A model generated the notes under the pieces. It was not told the DNA's origin. It searched no databases and saw only the letters and a list, made by a program, of their open reading frames with translations. Source: Shimia sediminis (GTDB lineage Bacteria; Pseudomonadota; Alphaproteobacteria; Rhodobacterales; Rhodobacteraceae). Taken from it: DNA of 64,000 nucleotides. A program made the translations under genes and the position numbers. Below are positions 16,588 through 26,179 of the stretch, one piece after another. The DNA lies in NCBI RefSeq assembly GCF_003990645.1, contig NZ_RYZK01000008.1, positions 62,001 through 126,000 of the forward strand. Reading direction: 5' to 3'. Numbering within the stretch: position 1 is the first letter of the stretch; each line of letters opens with the position of its first letter.

Positions 16588-17391
16588 ATGCAGCAGTATC
16601 ACGACCAGTTGCGCACCATTCTGGAGCATGGCCAGGAATCAACCGACCGCACGGGCACCGGCACCATCTCGCATTTCGGGATGCAGGCGCGGTATTCGCT
16701 GGCGGATGGGTTCCCGTTGGTGACGACCAAGAAACTGCATCTGAAGTCGATCATTCACGAACTGTTGTGGTTCCTCGCGGGGGACACAAACATTGGATAT
16801 CTCAAGGAAAACGGTGTTTCGATCTGGGACGAATGGGCGGATGACAAGGGTGACCTTGGGCCAGTCTACGGGCACCAATGGCGGCATTTTCCAAAGTTTG
16901 GCCCAGAGGGCATTGGGGAGGTCGACCAGATCGCTGACCTGTTGAAGATGATCGAGACGTCGCCCGACAGTCGCCGCCTGATTGTCTCGGCGTGGAACCC
17001 CGGTGACGTGCCCGAGATGGCGCTGCCGCCGTGTCACACGCTGTGGCAGGTGCGGATCATCGGCAAAAAGATGCATTTGCAGCTGTATCAACGTTCAGCG
17101 GACATGTTCCTTGGCGTGCCGTTCAACATCGCGTCTTATGCGCTTCTGTTGAAAATGCTGGCGCAGGTAACCGGATACGAGGCGGGGGATTTTGTGCACA
17201 CGATTGGTGATGCCCATATCTATTCGAACCACATGGAGCAGGTGACCAAACAGCTGGCACGTACGCCAAAGCCCTTGCCACAAGTGCGGTTGAACCCTGA
17301 GGTGACGTCGTTGTTCGATTTCAAATTCGAGGATTTTGAAGTGCTGGATTATGATCCGGACCCGGCGATTTCCGCGCCGGTGGCGGTGTAA
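16588..17391 (+). CDS. thyA: Thymidylate synthase
   Basis: 267 residues, close to the E. coli enzyme. It makes dTMP from dUMP using methylene-tetrahydrofolate. The active-site cysteine is in LPPCHTLWQ (Cys149). The folate and dUMP binding segments are [44 protein letters not shown] and HIYSNHMEQ. The frame is open far upstream, but the ATG at 16588 starts the family sequence and has GGGGGAAGAG before it. Three bases separate it from folA, the usual pairing for regenerating tetrahydrofolate. Confidence 0.96.
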   Translation: MQQYHDQLRTILEHGQESTDRTGTGTISHFGMQARYSLADGFPLVTTKKLHLKSIIHELLWFLAGDTNIGYLKENGVSIWDEWADDKGDLGPVYGHQWRHFPKFGPEGIGEVDQIADLLKMIETSPDSRRLIVSAWNPGDVPEMALPPCHTLWQVRIIGKKMHLQLYQRSADMFLGVPFNIASYALLLKMLAQVTGYEAGDFVHTIGDAHIYSNHMEQVTKQLARTPKPLPQVRLNPEVTSLFDFKFEDFEVLDYDPDPAISAPVAV

Positions 17392-17394
17392 TCC

Positions 17395-17868
17395 ATGATC
17401 TCGCTGATTGTCGCGCGGGATCGCAACGGGGCCATAGGCCGGGGCAATGAAATCCCGTGGCACGCGCCCGAGGATCTCAAGTTCTTTCAACGTGAAACCA
17501 GTGGTGCTGCCATCATCATGGGGCGCAACACATGGGACAGTTTGCCCTTCAAGCCCCTGAAAAACCGCCTGAATATTGTGGTATCGTCGAACCCGGAGTT
17601 GGCGGAGAATGTCTGTTCCAACCTTGAAGAGGCCATCGCGTTTGCCCATGCGGCAGGCCACCGGCGCCTTTATGGCATCGGCGGGCATCGCATTTACCGC
17701 GAGCTTCTGCCGTTGGCCCATCGGCTGTTGGTGACCGAGGTGGCGCTGACGGTCGCGGATGCGGATGTGTTCTTTCCCGAGTTCGGCGACGAGTGGCAAC
17801 TGATCGGCAAGACCCCGTTGCGTGACGAGGCTCCGGCCTGTGTGGTGCATGAATACCTGAGGCGCTAA
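17395..17868 (+). CDS. folA: Dihydrofolate reductase
   Basis: 157 residues. It reduces dihydrofolate, the by-product of ThyA, with NADPH. The family start ISLIVARDRNGAIGRGNEIPWHAPEDLKFF is complete, with the conserved acidic residue in the PEDLKFF helix. MGRNTWDSLPFKPLKNRLNIVVSS and GIGGHRIYRELLPLAHRLLVTEV follow. Co-transcribed with thyA. Its 3' end overlaps the convergent aminotransferase gene by four bases. Confidence 0.95.
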   Translation: MISLIVARDRNGAIGRGNEIPWHAPEDLKFFQRETSGAAIIMGRNTWDSLPFKPLKNRLNIVVSSNPELAENVCSNLEEAIAFAHAAGHRRLYGIGGHRIYRELLPLAHRLLVTEVALTVADADVFFPEFGDEWQLIGKTPLRDEAPACVVHEYLRR

Positions 17869-19190
17869 GTCGCCAGCGCCGTGTCAATTGCCGTGGAAAG
17901 CTTGTCGACAATTTCGTCTATGTGGTGGTCCTCCAGGATAAAGGGCGGGGCGAGCAGCACATGGTCGCCATGCACCCCGTCACGGGTGCCGGACATCGGA
18001 TAGCAGATCAGCCCACCGGCAAAGGCGGCCTTTTTGATCTTGGCGGCAAGCTTGCGCGCAGGGTCGAACGGCGTCTTGGTCTCGCGGTCTTCGACAAGCT
18101 CAATGCCGCGAAACAGCCCGCGTCCGCGAATGTCGCCGACATGGGGGTGTTGCCCCAGCTTTGCGACCAGAGCCAGTTGCAGCTTGTCGCCCATGTCACG
18201 CACACGCGGAATCAGGCCCCGGTCCAGCATGGCGCGCACCACGGCCAACCCCGCAGCGGTGGCCACCGGATGACCGATGTAGGTGTGGCCGTGCTGAAAG
18301 AACCCCGACCCGTTTTCGATCGTGGCATAGATGGCATCGGTGCACAGCATGGCGCCGATGGGTTGATATCCTGCGCCCAGACCCTTGGCGATGCAGAGGA
18401 TATCCGGCGCCACGCCATCGGCCTCGCAGGCAAAGAGGTGGCCGGTGCGCCCCATGCCGCACATGACCTCGTCCAGAATCAGGAGCACCCCGTAAGTGTC
18501 ACAAATTTCACGGATTCTCTGAAAATATCCCTCAACCGCAGGGACAGCCCCCGCCGTGGCCCCCACCACGGGCTCTGCCATAAAGGCGATGACCTTGTCG
18601 GTGCCGAGACGCAGGATTTCGTCTTCGAGTTCCTGCGCCATGCGCAGACCGTAGTCCCGCGCCGTTTCCCCGTCGGCGCGGCCCACGTATTCATAGCAGG
18701 GCGAGATGTGGCTGACGTTCACCAGAAGCGGTGCGAACTGTTCACGCCGCCATTCATTGCCGCCTGCTGCCAGCGCGCCAAGGGTATTGCCGTGATAGCT
18801 TTGTTTGCGGGCGATGATGTGGCTGCGTTGCGGCTCGCCACGTTCCACGTGGTATTGGCGGGCCAGTTTGATGGCCGCTTCGGTGGCCTCGGAGCCGCCC
18901 GAGACAAAGTAGACACGGTCCAGAGTACCGGGCGCGTTGGCGATCAGCAGGTCCGCCAGATCTTCGGCAGGGTCCGAGGTGAAAAATCCGGTGTGGGCAA
19001 AGGCCAGCTGATCCACTTGTGCCTTGATGGCCGCGGCAATCTCGGCGTCTCCATGACCAAGGCATGAGACGGCAGCCCCGCCCGAGCCGTCGAAATAGCG
19101 TTTGCCGTCGGCGTCGATCAGGTAGCAGCCCTGGCCCGAGACAGCCTTGGGCGGCGGTTTTTTGGTATGGCGAGGAAAGACATGGGACAT
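17865..19190 (-). CDS. Class III (omega-amino acid) aminotransferase
   Basis: 441 residues. Fold type I PLP enzyme of class III. Landmarks are GCYLIDADGKRYFDGSGGAAVSCLGH, VSGGSEATEAAIKLARQYH, the long active segment ending LLILDEVMCGMGRTGHLF, and the PLP lysine in CIAKGLGAGYQPIGAM (Lys about 269). Such enzymes move amino groups from omega- or beta-amino acids to pyruvate or 2-oxoglutarate. It starts 17 bases after the BKACE gene, so the two form one operon. This suggests it makes the beta-keto acid that BKACE cleaves. Confidence 0.9.
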   Translation of the reverse strand: MSHVFPRHTKKPPPKAVSGQGCYLIDADGKRYFDGSGGAAVSCLGHGDAEIAAAIKAQVDQLAFAHTGFFTSDPAEDLADLLIANAPGTLDRVYFVSGGSEATEAAIKLARQYHVERGEPQRSHIIARKQSYHGNTLGALAAGGNEWRREQFAPLLVNVSHISPCYEYVGRADGETARDYGLRMAQELEDEILRLGTDKVIAFMAEPVVGATAGAVPAVEGYFQRIREICDTYGVLLILDEVMCGMGRTGHLFACEADGVAPDILCIAKGLGAGYQPIGAMLCTDAIYATIENGSGFFQHGHTYIGHPVATAAGLAVVRAMLDRGLIPRVRDMGDKLQLALVAKLGQHPHVGDIRGRGLFRGIELVEDRETKTPFDPARKLAAKIKKAAFAGGLICYPMSGTRDGVHGDHVLLAPPFILEDHHIDEIVDKLSTAIDTALAT

Positions 19191-19207
19191 ACGCGGGGTT
19201 CCTTTGG

Positions 19208-20092
19208 TCAGGCAGCCAGATCAGGGGGAAAGGTCGCAGGATGGTGGCCTTGGGCCGAGGCGGCGGCGACAAGGGCGCGAACACTGGCGGCGTTGTCAGG
19301 AAGCACTTTACCTGCGGCCGTTACAAGGTTGTTTTCAAACCCGATCCGCACGTGTCCGCCCCGTTCAATCGTGGCCAGAAGACAGGCAATCTCGGTCCGA
19401 CCAAAGGCACAGGTCGTCCAGCTGCCGGGCGCGGGGTCGAGCGCGGTCAGAAAAGGAGACAGGTCGCTCGGCTTTGCCGCAACCGGAGGGGCGTATTGGC
19501 CGAGCACAAAGATCACATCGTCTTGTGAGGGCCGGATCACGCCCTTGGCGCGCCAGTCCTGATACTGCGCAACGCAAGAGGGGTCATAAAGGATGTGCTG
19601 GACCTGTGTGCTCGCCTCATCCGCCAGCGCGTAGAGCTGCGCAGCCAGCGCAGGGTCGCGCGCCATTTCCCGCACCGAGACGCTGGCCGCGGCGGGGCGG
19701 AGCTGGTCGAGGCAGGCAAGCTGGGTGTCCACGTCGTATAGCCCTGCGGCCTCGGTGGTGATCTGGATGCGCATGCCCGGTGCGCGCTCGGTGATCGCTG
19801 CGATGGCCTCGCGGTAGCGGCCTGGGTCCAGAGAATGAACGCCCGCGCCATCACGCACGTGCAGATGGATGCCCGTGGCACCGGCGATCTGGCAGGCGCG
19901 TGCGGTCTGGGCCAGCTCGTCGGCCGTCATCGGCAGGGCAGGGTGGTCGGCACGGGTTCTGCGTGCGCCATTTGGTGCAACAGTCAGCTGATAGCCACCG
20001 CTGTCCCCATGGGGCGACAGGACCTTGGCGTCTGGCGAGAGGGTCGAAGGCATCGGTTTGATTTTCGTTGTTGTGTTCTGAGCCAAAAGCAT
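19208..20092 (-). CDS. Beta-keto acid cleavage enzyme (BKACE, DUF849)
   Basis: Up to 294 residues; an inner ATG at 20051-20053 is a possible shorter start. Family marks are LTVAPNGARRTRADHPALPMTADE, the zinc-binding HLHVRDGAG, ITTEAAGLYDV, SVSVREMARDP, and the C-terminal GGHVRIGFENNL. BKACE enzymes condense a beta-keto acid with acetyl-CoA, releasing acetoacetate and a new CoA ester; the lysine-fermentation enzyme Kce is the founding member. The operon partner is a class III aminotransferase, and the divergent neighbour is an RpiR regulator. The exact substrate cannot be read from the sequence. Confidence 0.85.
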   Translation of the reverse strand: MLLAQNTTTKIKPMPSTLSPDAKVLSPHGDSGGYQLTVAPNGARRTRADHPALPMTADELAQTARACQIAGATGIHLHVRDGAGVHSLDPGRYREAIAAITERAPGMRIQITTEAAGLYDVDTQLACLDQLRPAAASVSVREMARDPALAAQLYALADEASTQVQHILYDPSCVAQYQDWRAKGVIRPSQDDVIFVLGQYAPPVAAKPSDLSPFLTALDPAPGSWTTCAFGRTEIACLLATIERGGHVRIGFENNLVTAAGKVLPDNAASVRALVAAASAQGHHPATFPPDLAA

Positions 20093-20174
20093 GTCGGAAA
20101 TACAAAAACAGTCAATGACTGGGAAAAATAACGTATGTTTTGAATCAGGCTATCCCGACAGGACCCGATTCGAC

Positions 20175-21062
20175 ATGGACCCGACGCTGAAAATAAAAAC
20201 GATTTCAAAGCTTAAGGCCATGCTGCCCGAGCTGTCCCCTCGGTTGCGGACTGTGGCCAAGTACATCGTGGACCACCCTTCGGACTTTGGTCTTGACCCG
20301 ATCCGCAAGACGGCGCGCAAGTGTGATGTCAGCACCTACACGCTGGTGCGCATGGCCGAACGCATCGGTTTTGCCAGCTATGACGAGCTGCGCGAGCCGT
20401 TTCGTCATGCGCTGGTGTCGTCAACCGCGCTGACCGAACGCCCTGCCTGGATCGAAAGCCTGCGTGAAAAGGGGGAACTGGGGCAGGTGCAGGCGGATGC
20501 CACCATGAACACGCTTGCGATTGTCGAACGCTCGCTGGAACGCCAGACCCCGGAGCAGATGGCGCGGGTCGCCGAGATGCTGCTGGGGGCAGAGAATGTC
20601 TATCTGACGGCAGTCCGGGCGAGCTATGCTTTGGCCTATTACTTTCACTACGTGGGGCGTATGGCCTTGCCATCATTGCAATTAATACCCCGCCACATGA
20701 ACAGCGCGATTGACGAGCTGAACTATGCCAGTGACCGCGACGTGATGATTGCGATCAGCTTTACACCCTATTCGCGCGAGACCATCGAGGCCTGCAAATT
20801 CGCTTTGAAAAAGGGCGTCAAGCTGATCATGATTTCCGACAGCGACGTGATTTCATCCGAGTTTACAGCACATGAAACAATGGTGGCGTCGGTGATCTCG
20901 ACACATGATTTTGGCTGCTTTTCCGGGGCCATGGCATTGATTGAGAACCTCCTGGCCATGCTGATGAAACTGGGCGGAGACGACGCCCGGGCGCGAATCA
21001 AATCTTATGAGGATCTGCGCAGAGACAACAACGCCTACTGGATCGCGCCAAAAAAACATTAG
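20175..21062 (+). CDS. MurR/RpiR-family transcriptional regulator
   Basis: 295 residues from the ATG at 20175; the frame is open to 20091, but the N-terminal helical domain begins here. An HTH_6 domain covers residues 1-80 (LSPRLRTVAKYIVDHPSDFGLD, KCDVSTYTLVRMAERIGFASYDELR). A SIS sugar/phosphate-sensing domain covers about 125-250 (MLLGAENVYLTAVRASYALAYYFHY, RDVMIAISFTPYSRETIEACKFA, GVKLIMISDSDVIS). It faces the BKACE operon and lies before the TAXI transporter, so it probably controls one or both. The effector is unknown. Confidence 0.87.
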   Translation: MDPTLKIKTISKLKAMLPELSPRLRTVAKYIVDHPSDFGLDPIRKTARKCDVSTYTLVRMAERIGFASYDELREPFRHALVSSTALTERPAWIESLREKGELGQVQADATMNTLAIVERSLERQTPEQMARVAEMLLGAENVYLTAVRASYALAYYFHYVGRMALPSLQLIPRHMNSAIDELNYASDRDVMIAISFTPYSRETIEACKFALKKGVKLIMISDSDVISSEFTAHETMVASVISTHDFGCFSGAMALIENLLAMLMKLGGDDARARIKSYEDLRRDNNAYWIAPKKH

Positions 21063-21147
21063 TTTTTGGGTGACAGTCGGAAAAACATTCGCGACCCTGT
21101 GCAAATCAAAAAGCGTGAGAAACGCGTTTGAATAGTGGGAGAACATT

Positions 21148-22119
21148 ATGACTTTTTCAAAAGCCCTCATGGGCGTTGTTGCGTCCGTGACCATGACTGC
21201 GGGTGGTATGAGCTTTGCTGAACAGCAGTTCGTGACCATCGGCACCGGTGGTGTAACCGGCGTGTATTACCCGACCGGTGGCGCGATTTGCCGTCTGGTG
21301 AACAAGGGCCGCAAGGAACACGGCGTACGCTGCTCGGTCGAATCGACCGGCGGTTCGGTCTACAACATCAACACCATCCGCGAAGGCGAGCTGGAATTTG
21401 GTGTGGCCCAGTCGGACTGGCAGTACCACGCCTATAACGGCACCTCGAAGTTTGAAGACAAGGGCAAGTTCGAGAAACTGCGCGCGGTTTTCTCGGTGCA
21501 CCCGGAACCCTTTACCGTTGTGGCGCGGGCAGATGCCGGCATTTCGTCCTTTGAAGACCTCAAAGGCAAGCGCGTGAACATCGGCAACCCCGGATCCGGT
21601 CAGCGCGGCACCATGGAAGTGCTGCTGGGTGCGATGGGCTGGACCACCGGCGATTTTGCTCTGGCCACCGAGCTGAAGGCTGCAGAGCAGTCGGCGGCCC
21701 TGTGCGACAACCAGATTGACGCGATGGTCTACACCGTTGGTCACCCCTCGGGCTCGATCCAGGAAGCGACCACGGCCTGCGACTCGGTTCTGGTGAACGT
21801 GTCGGGTGACGCGGTGACCAAGCTGGTGGATGACAACGACTTCTACCGCACCGCCACCATCCCCGGCGGCATGTATCGCGGCAGCGACAATGACACGATG
21901 ACCTTTGGTGTGGGCGCGACCTTTGTGACCTCGTCGGATGTCTCGGATGAGGCGGTCTACGCGGTTGTCAGCTCGGTCTTCGAGAACTTTGACGCCTTCA
22001 AGAAACTGCACCCGGCCTTTGCCAACCTCAAGCCCGAGGAAATGATTGCGGATGGCCTGTCGGCGCCGCTGCATGCGGGTGCGGCCAAGTACTACAAGGA
22101 AAAAGGCTGGATGAACTGA
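21148..22119 (+). CDS. TAXI-type TRAP transporter substrate-binding protein
   Basis: 323 residues with a signal peptide (cleavage near GMSFA-EQQF). The TAXI family start [27 protein letters not shown] is clear, as are [29 protein letters not shown] and [18 protein letters not shown]. It binds a small organic acid in the periplasm for the fused permease encoded next. An intergenic hairpin after the stop (22163-22190) would allow more binding protein than permease. Glutamate-like ligands are known for some relatives, but the ligand here is open. Confidence 0.93.
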   Translation: MTFSKALMGVVASVTMTAGGMSFAEQQFVTIGTGGVTGVYYPTGGAICRLVNKGRKEHGVRCSVESTGGSVYNINTIREGELEFGVAQSDWQYHAYNGTSKFEDKGKFEKLRAVFSVHPEPFTVVARADAGISSFEDLKGKRVNIGNPGSGQRGTMEVLLGAMGWTTGDFALATELKAAEQSAALCDNQIDAMVYTVGHPSGSIQEATTACDSVLVNVSGDAVTKLVDDNDFYRTATIPGGMYRGSDNDTMTFGVGATFVTSSDVSDEAVYAVVSSVFENFDAFKKLHPAFANLKPEEMIADGLSAPLHAGAAKYYKEKGWMN

Positions 22120-22162
22120 TCCGGTCCGCGTGACTGACGATGTCTGACAACGCATGACATTG

Positions 22163-22190
22163 AACGAGGCGTCCCCCGGGGCGCCTCGTT
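22163..22190 (+). terminator. Hairpin between TRAP binding protein and permease
   Basis: AACGAGGCG (22163-22171) pairs with CGCCTCGTT (22182-22190), with an additional CCCC/GGGG pairing in the loop, followed by TTTGCC. It probably acts as a partial terminator or mRNA stabiliser that raises the binding-protein to permease ratio. Confidence 0.65.
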
Positions 22191-22260
22191 TGCCACCCGG
22201 AAAACCGGGAAGACCAGAGGCCGCGCAGATCAAAGACGGGGCCCCAAAGGGAGATGAGAC

Positions 22261-24882
22261 ATGGCCGCTGAACAACAGGGCAATCGTCCGCTAAGTGAAG
22301 AAGAACTCCAGGAACTTGTTGCCTCTTCTGATGCCGGGGCGCGTGACCCCGCAGGCAACGTGGGCCTGTTTCTCGCCATTGTGGCGGTGATCTGGTCGGT
22401 GTTTCAGGTGGTGCTGGCCTCGCCTTTGGCTAATCTTCTGCTGCCCGGCAGCGTGATCAACAATTCGCGCCAGATCCATCTCGCCTTTGCGCTGTTCCTG
22501 GCCTATTCGGCCTATCCGGCCCTGCGCACAAGCCCGCGCCACTATATCCCGATCCAGGACTGGATCATGGGCATCGTAGCGGCCGGGATCGCGCTATATG
22601 GGTATTTCTTTTACCAGAAGATCGTCGATGCGGGCGGTCTGGCGGACAATACCGACAAGTGGGTCGCTCTGATCGGCCTGATCCTGTTGTTCGAGGCCGC
22701 ACGCCGCGCGTTGGGGCCTGCCATGGCGATCATCGCCACGATCTTTCTGGCCTATGTTTTCTTCGGCTCATCCGGGTGGGTGCCCGAAGTGATCCGCTGG
22801 AAAGGTGCCAGCCTGAAAAAGGCGATGAGCCACATGTGGATCACCTCTGAGGGCGTGTTTGGCATCGCCTTGGGCGTGTCGACCAAGTTTGTCTTTCTTT
22901 TCGTTCTGTTTGGCGCGCTTCTGGATAAGGCAGGCGCCGGGAACTACTTTATCAAGATGGCCTTTGGCGCACTTGGCCACCTGCGCGGTGGTCCGGCCAA
23001 GGCTGCCGTGGTCGGCTCGGCCGCCACTGGCCTGATCTCGGGCTCGTCGATTGCCAACGTGGTGACCACCGGCACCTTTACCATCCCTTTGATGAAACGC
23101 GTGGGCTTTACCAGCGAGCAGGCCGGATCGGTCGAGGTGGCCTCGTCAGTCAACGGCCAGATCATGCCGCCGGTCATGGGGGCTGCGGCCTTTCTGATGG
23201 TGGAATACGTCGGCATTTCTTATGTCGAGGTGATCACCCACGCCTTTCTGCCTGCGGCGATCTCTTACATCGCGCTGGTCTATATCGTACACCTTGAAGC
23301 GGTGAAACGGAACATGCCCACTTTGGGCAACCGCGTGGTGTCGATGGGCAAGACCATCGGCGGCATGGCGCTGTTCTTTGCCGGGTTCGCGGGGCTTTGC
23401 TATGGCGTGCAATACCCGGTGGGCTGGGTCATTGCCATGATGCCGGGCGCATCGGGTCTGACCCTGTCCGTGCTGGTTGTCCTGGCCTATGTGGCGCTGC
23501 TGAAACTGGCCGCCGGGGTGGATGACCTTGTGCCGGATGATCCCAACGCCAAAGAGGTTGAGCTGCCCGTGGTGGGTGAGATCTACAAGGCCGGTCTGCA
23601 TTACCTCTTGCCGATCATCGTGCTGGTCTACTTCCTGATGATCGAACAGAAATCGCCGGGTCTCTCGGCCTTTTGGGCGACCTCGCTGTTGTTCGTGATC
23701 CTGCTGACGCAAAAGCCGCTCAAGGCGATGTTCCGCGGTCAGAGCGAGATGGCCAATGCGGCCATGGACGGGGTGCGTGACCTGTGGAACGGGTTGATTG
23801 ACGGCGCGCGTAACATGATCGGTATCGCCCTGGCCACGGCGACGGCGGGTGTGATCGTGGGCACGGTGACGCTGACCGGGGTGGGGCAGGTCATGGCTGA
23901 CCTTGTCGAATTCCTGTCGGGCGGCAACCTGATCCTGATGCTGGTCATGGTGGGCTTGCTGAGCCTGATCCTCGGCATGGGCCTGCCGACCACGGCGAAC
24001 TATATCGTGGTCAGTTCGCTGATGGCGGGTGTGGTCGTGGAACTGGGCGCGCAATCGGGCCTGATCGTGCCGCTGATCGCCGTGCACCTCTTTGTGTTCT
24101 ACTTCGGCATCATGGCCGACGTGACACCGCCGGTGGGGCTGGCCAGCTTTGCGGCGGCTGCCGTGTCGGGCGGGGACGCGATCCGCACCGGCTTTACGGC
24201 GTTCTTTTACAGCCTGCGCACCGTGGCGCTGCCGTTTGTGTTCATCTTCAACACCGATCTGTTGCTGATCGATGTCGGATGGCTCGGAGGCATATTGGTG
24301 GCGATATCCGCGACCATCGCGATCCTTGTCTTTACCGCGGGCACCATGGGTTATTTCCTCACCCGCAACCGGATCTACGAGAGCGTTGCGCTGATCCTGA
24401 TCGCCTTTGCGCTGTTCCGGCCGGATTTCTTCATGAACCGCATTGCGCCACCCTTTGAGGCCATTGAACCGGCGGCCTTTGTACAGGCTGTGGGGGATGC
24501 TGCGCCGGGTGCCGAGATGCGCCTGACCGTGGCGGGGCCGGACTTTGATACCGGCAACATGAAGGAAACCACCCTGGTGCTGAGCGTTGGCGACGAGGCG
24601 GACGGGGCCGCACGGGTCGAGGCCTTTGGCCTGTTGCTGCTGGAAGAGGATGGCATGGTCAAACTGGATGAGCCGATGTTCGGCTCGCCGGTGTCGGCCA
24701 ACCTGGAGAGCTTTGACTTTTACGCCGATGACGCGGTGCATATCGCGACCATCCAGGCCCCCTCGAGCCAGCCGCCGAAAGAGCTGATCTTTATCCCGGC
24801 GCTGTTGCTGTTGGCCCTGATCGCCATGTTGCAACGTCGGCGTGCCCCGAAACACGAAGACCCACAAGGAGAACCGGCATGA
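22261..24882 (+). CDS. TRAP transporter fused permease (DctQ-DctM type) with DUF3394 tail
   Basis: 873 residues. The first part (to about residue 210) corresponds to the small DctQ-like subunit. The large DctM-like channel follows, with TRAP_fused motifs such as GGPAKAAVVGSAATGLISGSSIANVVTTGTF (read in two pieces), VNGQIMPPVMGAAAFLM and LILGMGLPTTANYIV. After the last channel helix, a soluble stretch (about 715-835) and one further helix form a DUF3394-type tail. It drives import with the sodium or proton gradient. The stop overlaps the universal stress protein start by four bases. Confidence 0.93.
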   Translation: MAAEQQGNRPLSEEELQELVASSDAGARDPAGNVGLFLAIVAVIWSVFQVVLASPLANLLLPGSVINNSRQIHLAFALFLAYSAYPALRTSPRHYIPIQDWIMGIVAAGIALYGYFFYQKIVDAGGLADNTDKWVALIGLILLFEAARRALGPAMAIIATIFLAYVFFGSSGWVPEVIRWKGASLKKAMSHMWITSEGVFGIALGVSTKFVFLFVLFGALLDKAGAGNYFIKMAFGALGHLRGGPAKAAVVGSAATGLISGSSIANVVTTGTFTIPLMKRVGFTSEQAGSVEVASSVNGQIMPPVMGAAAFLMVEYVGISYVEVITHAFLPAAISYIALVYIVHLEAVKRNMPTLGNRVVSMGKTIGGMALFFAGFAGLCYGVQYPVGWVIAMMPGASGLTLSVLVVLAYVALLKLAAGVDDLVPDDPNAKEVELPVVGEIYKAGLHYLLPIIVLVYFLMIEQKSPGLSAFWATSLLFVILLTQKPLKAMFRGQSEMANAAMDGVRDLWNGLIDGARNMIGIALATATAGVIVGTVTLTGVGQVMADLVEFLSGGNLILMLVMVGLLSLILGMGLPTTANYIVVSSLMAGVVVELGAQSGLIVPLIAVHLFVFYFGIMADVTPPVGLASFAAAAVSGGDAIRTGFTAFFYSLRTVALPFVFIFNTDLLLIDVGWLGGILVAISATIAILVFTAGTMGYFLTRNRIYESVALILIAFALFRPDFFMNRIAPPFEAIEPAAFVQAVGDAAPGAEMRLTVAGPDFDTGNMKETTLVLSVGDEADGAARVEAFGLLLLEEDGMVKLDEPMFGSPVSANLESFDFYADDAVHIATIQAPSSQPPKELIFIPALLLLALIAMLQRRRAPKHEDPQGEPA

Positions 24883-25310
24883 GCAATTCCATTCTCTGCG
24901 CTGTCGATATCAGCAATGGCAATCACGACCTTCCGGTGCTGAAACGTGCCGCGCAACTGGCCGAACTGGATGGCGCGCGGCTGGATGTGGTGACGGTGAT
25001 CCCCGACTTTGGCGAGGGCTGGGTGTCGGGGTTCTTTAAGCCCGATTATCACGATGAGGCCACGAAACACGCCCAAGAGGCGCTGGTGGCGCTCTGCGAA
25101 GAGGCCTTTGGGCCCGAGCTGAACGCCAAGGTGCGGCATGTGGTGGCCACGGGCACCGCCTATCAACAGGTTCTCGACGTGGCGGAAAAGGCCGGGGCGG
25201 ACATGATCGTGATCGGCTCGCATACACCCGAGCTGCGTGATTACCTGCTGGGGCCAAACGCAGCGCGGGTGGTGCGCCATTCCTCCTGCTCGGTGCATGT
25301 GGTGCGCTGA
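24879..25310 (+). CDS. Universal stress protein family protein
   Basis: 143 residues. UspA fold: ILCAVDISNGNHDLPVLKRAAQLAELDGARLDVVTVIPD in two pieces, then the nucleotide-binding loop MIVIGSHTPELRDYLLGPNAARVVRHSSCSVHVVR, which fits the G-2x-G-9x-G(S/T) idea loosely. Small Usp proteins often sit next to TRAP permeases and bind nucleotides, with a proposed role in regulating transport. The four-base overlap with the permease gene supports a shared transcript. Confidence 0.88.
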   Translation: MSNSILCAVDISNGNHDLPVLKRAAQLAELDGARLDVVTVIPDFGEGWVSGFFKPDYHDEATKHAQEALVALCEEAFGPELNAKVRHVVATGTAYQQVLDVAEKAGADMIVIGSHTPELRDYLLGPNAARVVRHSSCSVHVVR

Positions 25311-25432
25311 GCCGGGACTGTTGTCGAATTAAAAACAATCCGTTTCCATTCTGGAAATTGACAGTGGGCCCACAGGCCCCGTATTTTCAGGGAGTTAACG
25401 GTATTTCCCGATCCAGAAAAGGTGGGCCCCGC

Positions 25433-25711
25433 ATGACGAAACTATTTTCCGCACTGGCCGTCGCAATGGCGCTGGCCGCCCCGGCTTCGGCCCAGACCTG
25501 GAGCAGCAACGCCCCACAGATCGGTCCGGTTAATCAGCCCGAGGGGGTTCTGATCCAAGCCTATCCAGCCAGCACCAACTACTGCCAGACCGGGTATCAG
25601 CCGGTTGTGGTGGGCGGCGTGATCTGCTGTGGCAAACCCAATGCCAGCTATACGCCAGCCAGCTACAGCGCACCGCAAAGCTGCCCGGCGGGCACCAAGG
25701 GCTGCAGCTGA
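25433..25711 (+). CDS. Small exported cysteine-rich protein
   Basis: 92 residues from the ATG at 25433. Signal peptide MTKLFSALAVAMALAAPASA, cleavage before QTWSS. The mature part has six cysteines, including the pair in GGVICCGKPN and the terminal CPAGTKGCS, which would be held by disulfides in the periplasm. No family is recognised. Monocistronic, followed ten bases later by a hairpin. Confidence 0.6.
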   Translation: MTKLFSALAVAMALAAPASAQTWSSNAPQIGPVNQPEGVLIQAYPASTNYCQTGYQPVVVGGVICCGKPNASYTPASYSAPQSCPAGTKGCS

Positions 25712-25721
25712 GACACTGAAG

Positions 25722-25741
25722 GGGGCGCAACACCGCGCCCC
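25722..25741. terminator. Hairpin between convergent genes
   Basis: GGGGCGC (25722-25728) and GCGCCCC (25735-25741) with a six-base loop, just after the stop at 25711 and before the 3' end of the cold-shock gene. It probably ends transcription from one or both sides. Confidence 0.6.
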
Positions 25742-25763
25742 GATCTGTTTCAGGGGGGATTGG

Positions 25764-25970
25764 TCAGAGGGCCTTGAGATCGCCCGCCATCTGGCGGCCA
25801 TCACGGCCTTCGATCAGCTCAAACTCGACCTTTTGATCGTCGGCGAGCCCTGTCAGCCCCGCGCGTTCAACCGCCGAAATATGCACAAACACATCTTTGC
25901 CGCCATCATCCGGCGCAATAAATCCATAACCTTTTGTGGTGTTGAACCACTTGACGGTACCACGTGCCAT
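25764..25970 (-). CDS. Cold shock domain protein
   Basis: 68 residues from the ATG at 25968-25970, with AAGGAG upstream. Single cold-shock domain with both nucleic-acid motifs: KGYGFIAPD (RNP1) and DVFVHISAVE (RNP2). It binds single-stranded RNA or DNA and loosens mRNA structure. A long stretch upstream (about 200 bases to the divergent gene) could be a 5' leader, as in many csp genes. The numbering cspA/cspE cannot be assigned. Confidence 0.95.
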   Translation of the reverse strand: MARGTVKWFNTTKGYGFIAPDDGGKDVFVHISAVERAGLTGLADDQKVEFELIEGRDGRQMAGDLKAL

Positions 25971-26179
25971 ACCGCGTCTCCTTATAATGTCTTTCCGCCC
26001 CGGCCTGAATTGAAACCGGGACCACACCTGATCCCAAATGCCCGTAAAGAAATGTCCTCAACGGACGCCTGAAATAAAATGCTGGGTCGAAGGATTGCAC
26101 GGGATATGTAAAAAGCAAGCAAAACCGAGTCAGAAAACTGACATCAGGATGCATTATTTTGGCAAATGGGGAGAGGCTG

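Noticed and set aside
23146-24867. 573-codon open frame antisense to the TRAP permease
   Set aside because: His/Gln/Arg-rich shadow of a membrane protein; no recognised domain.
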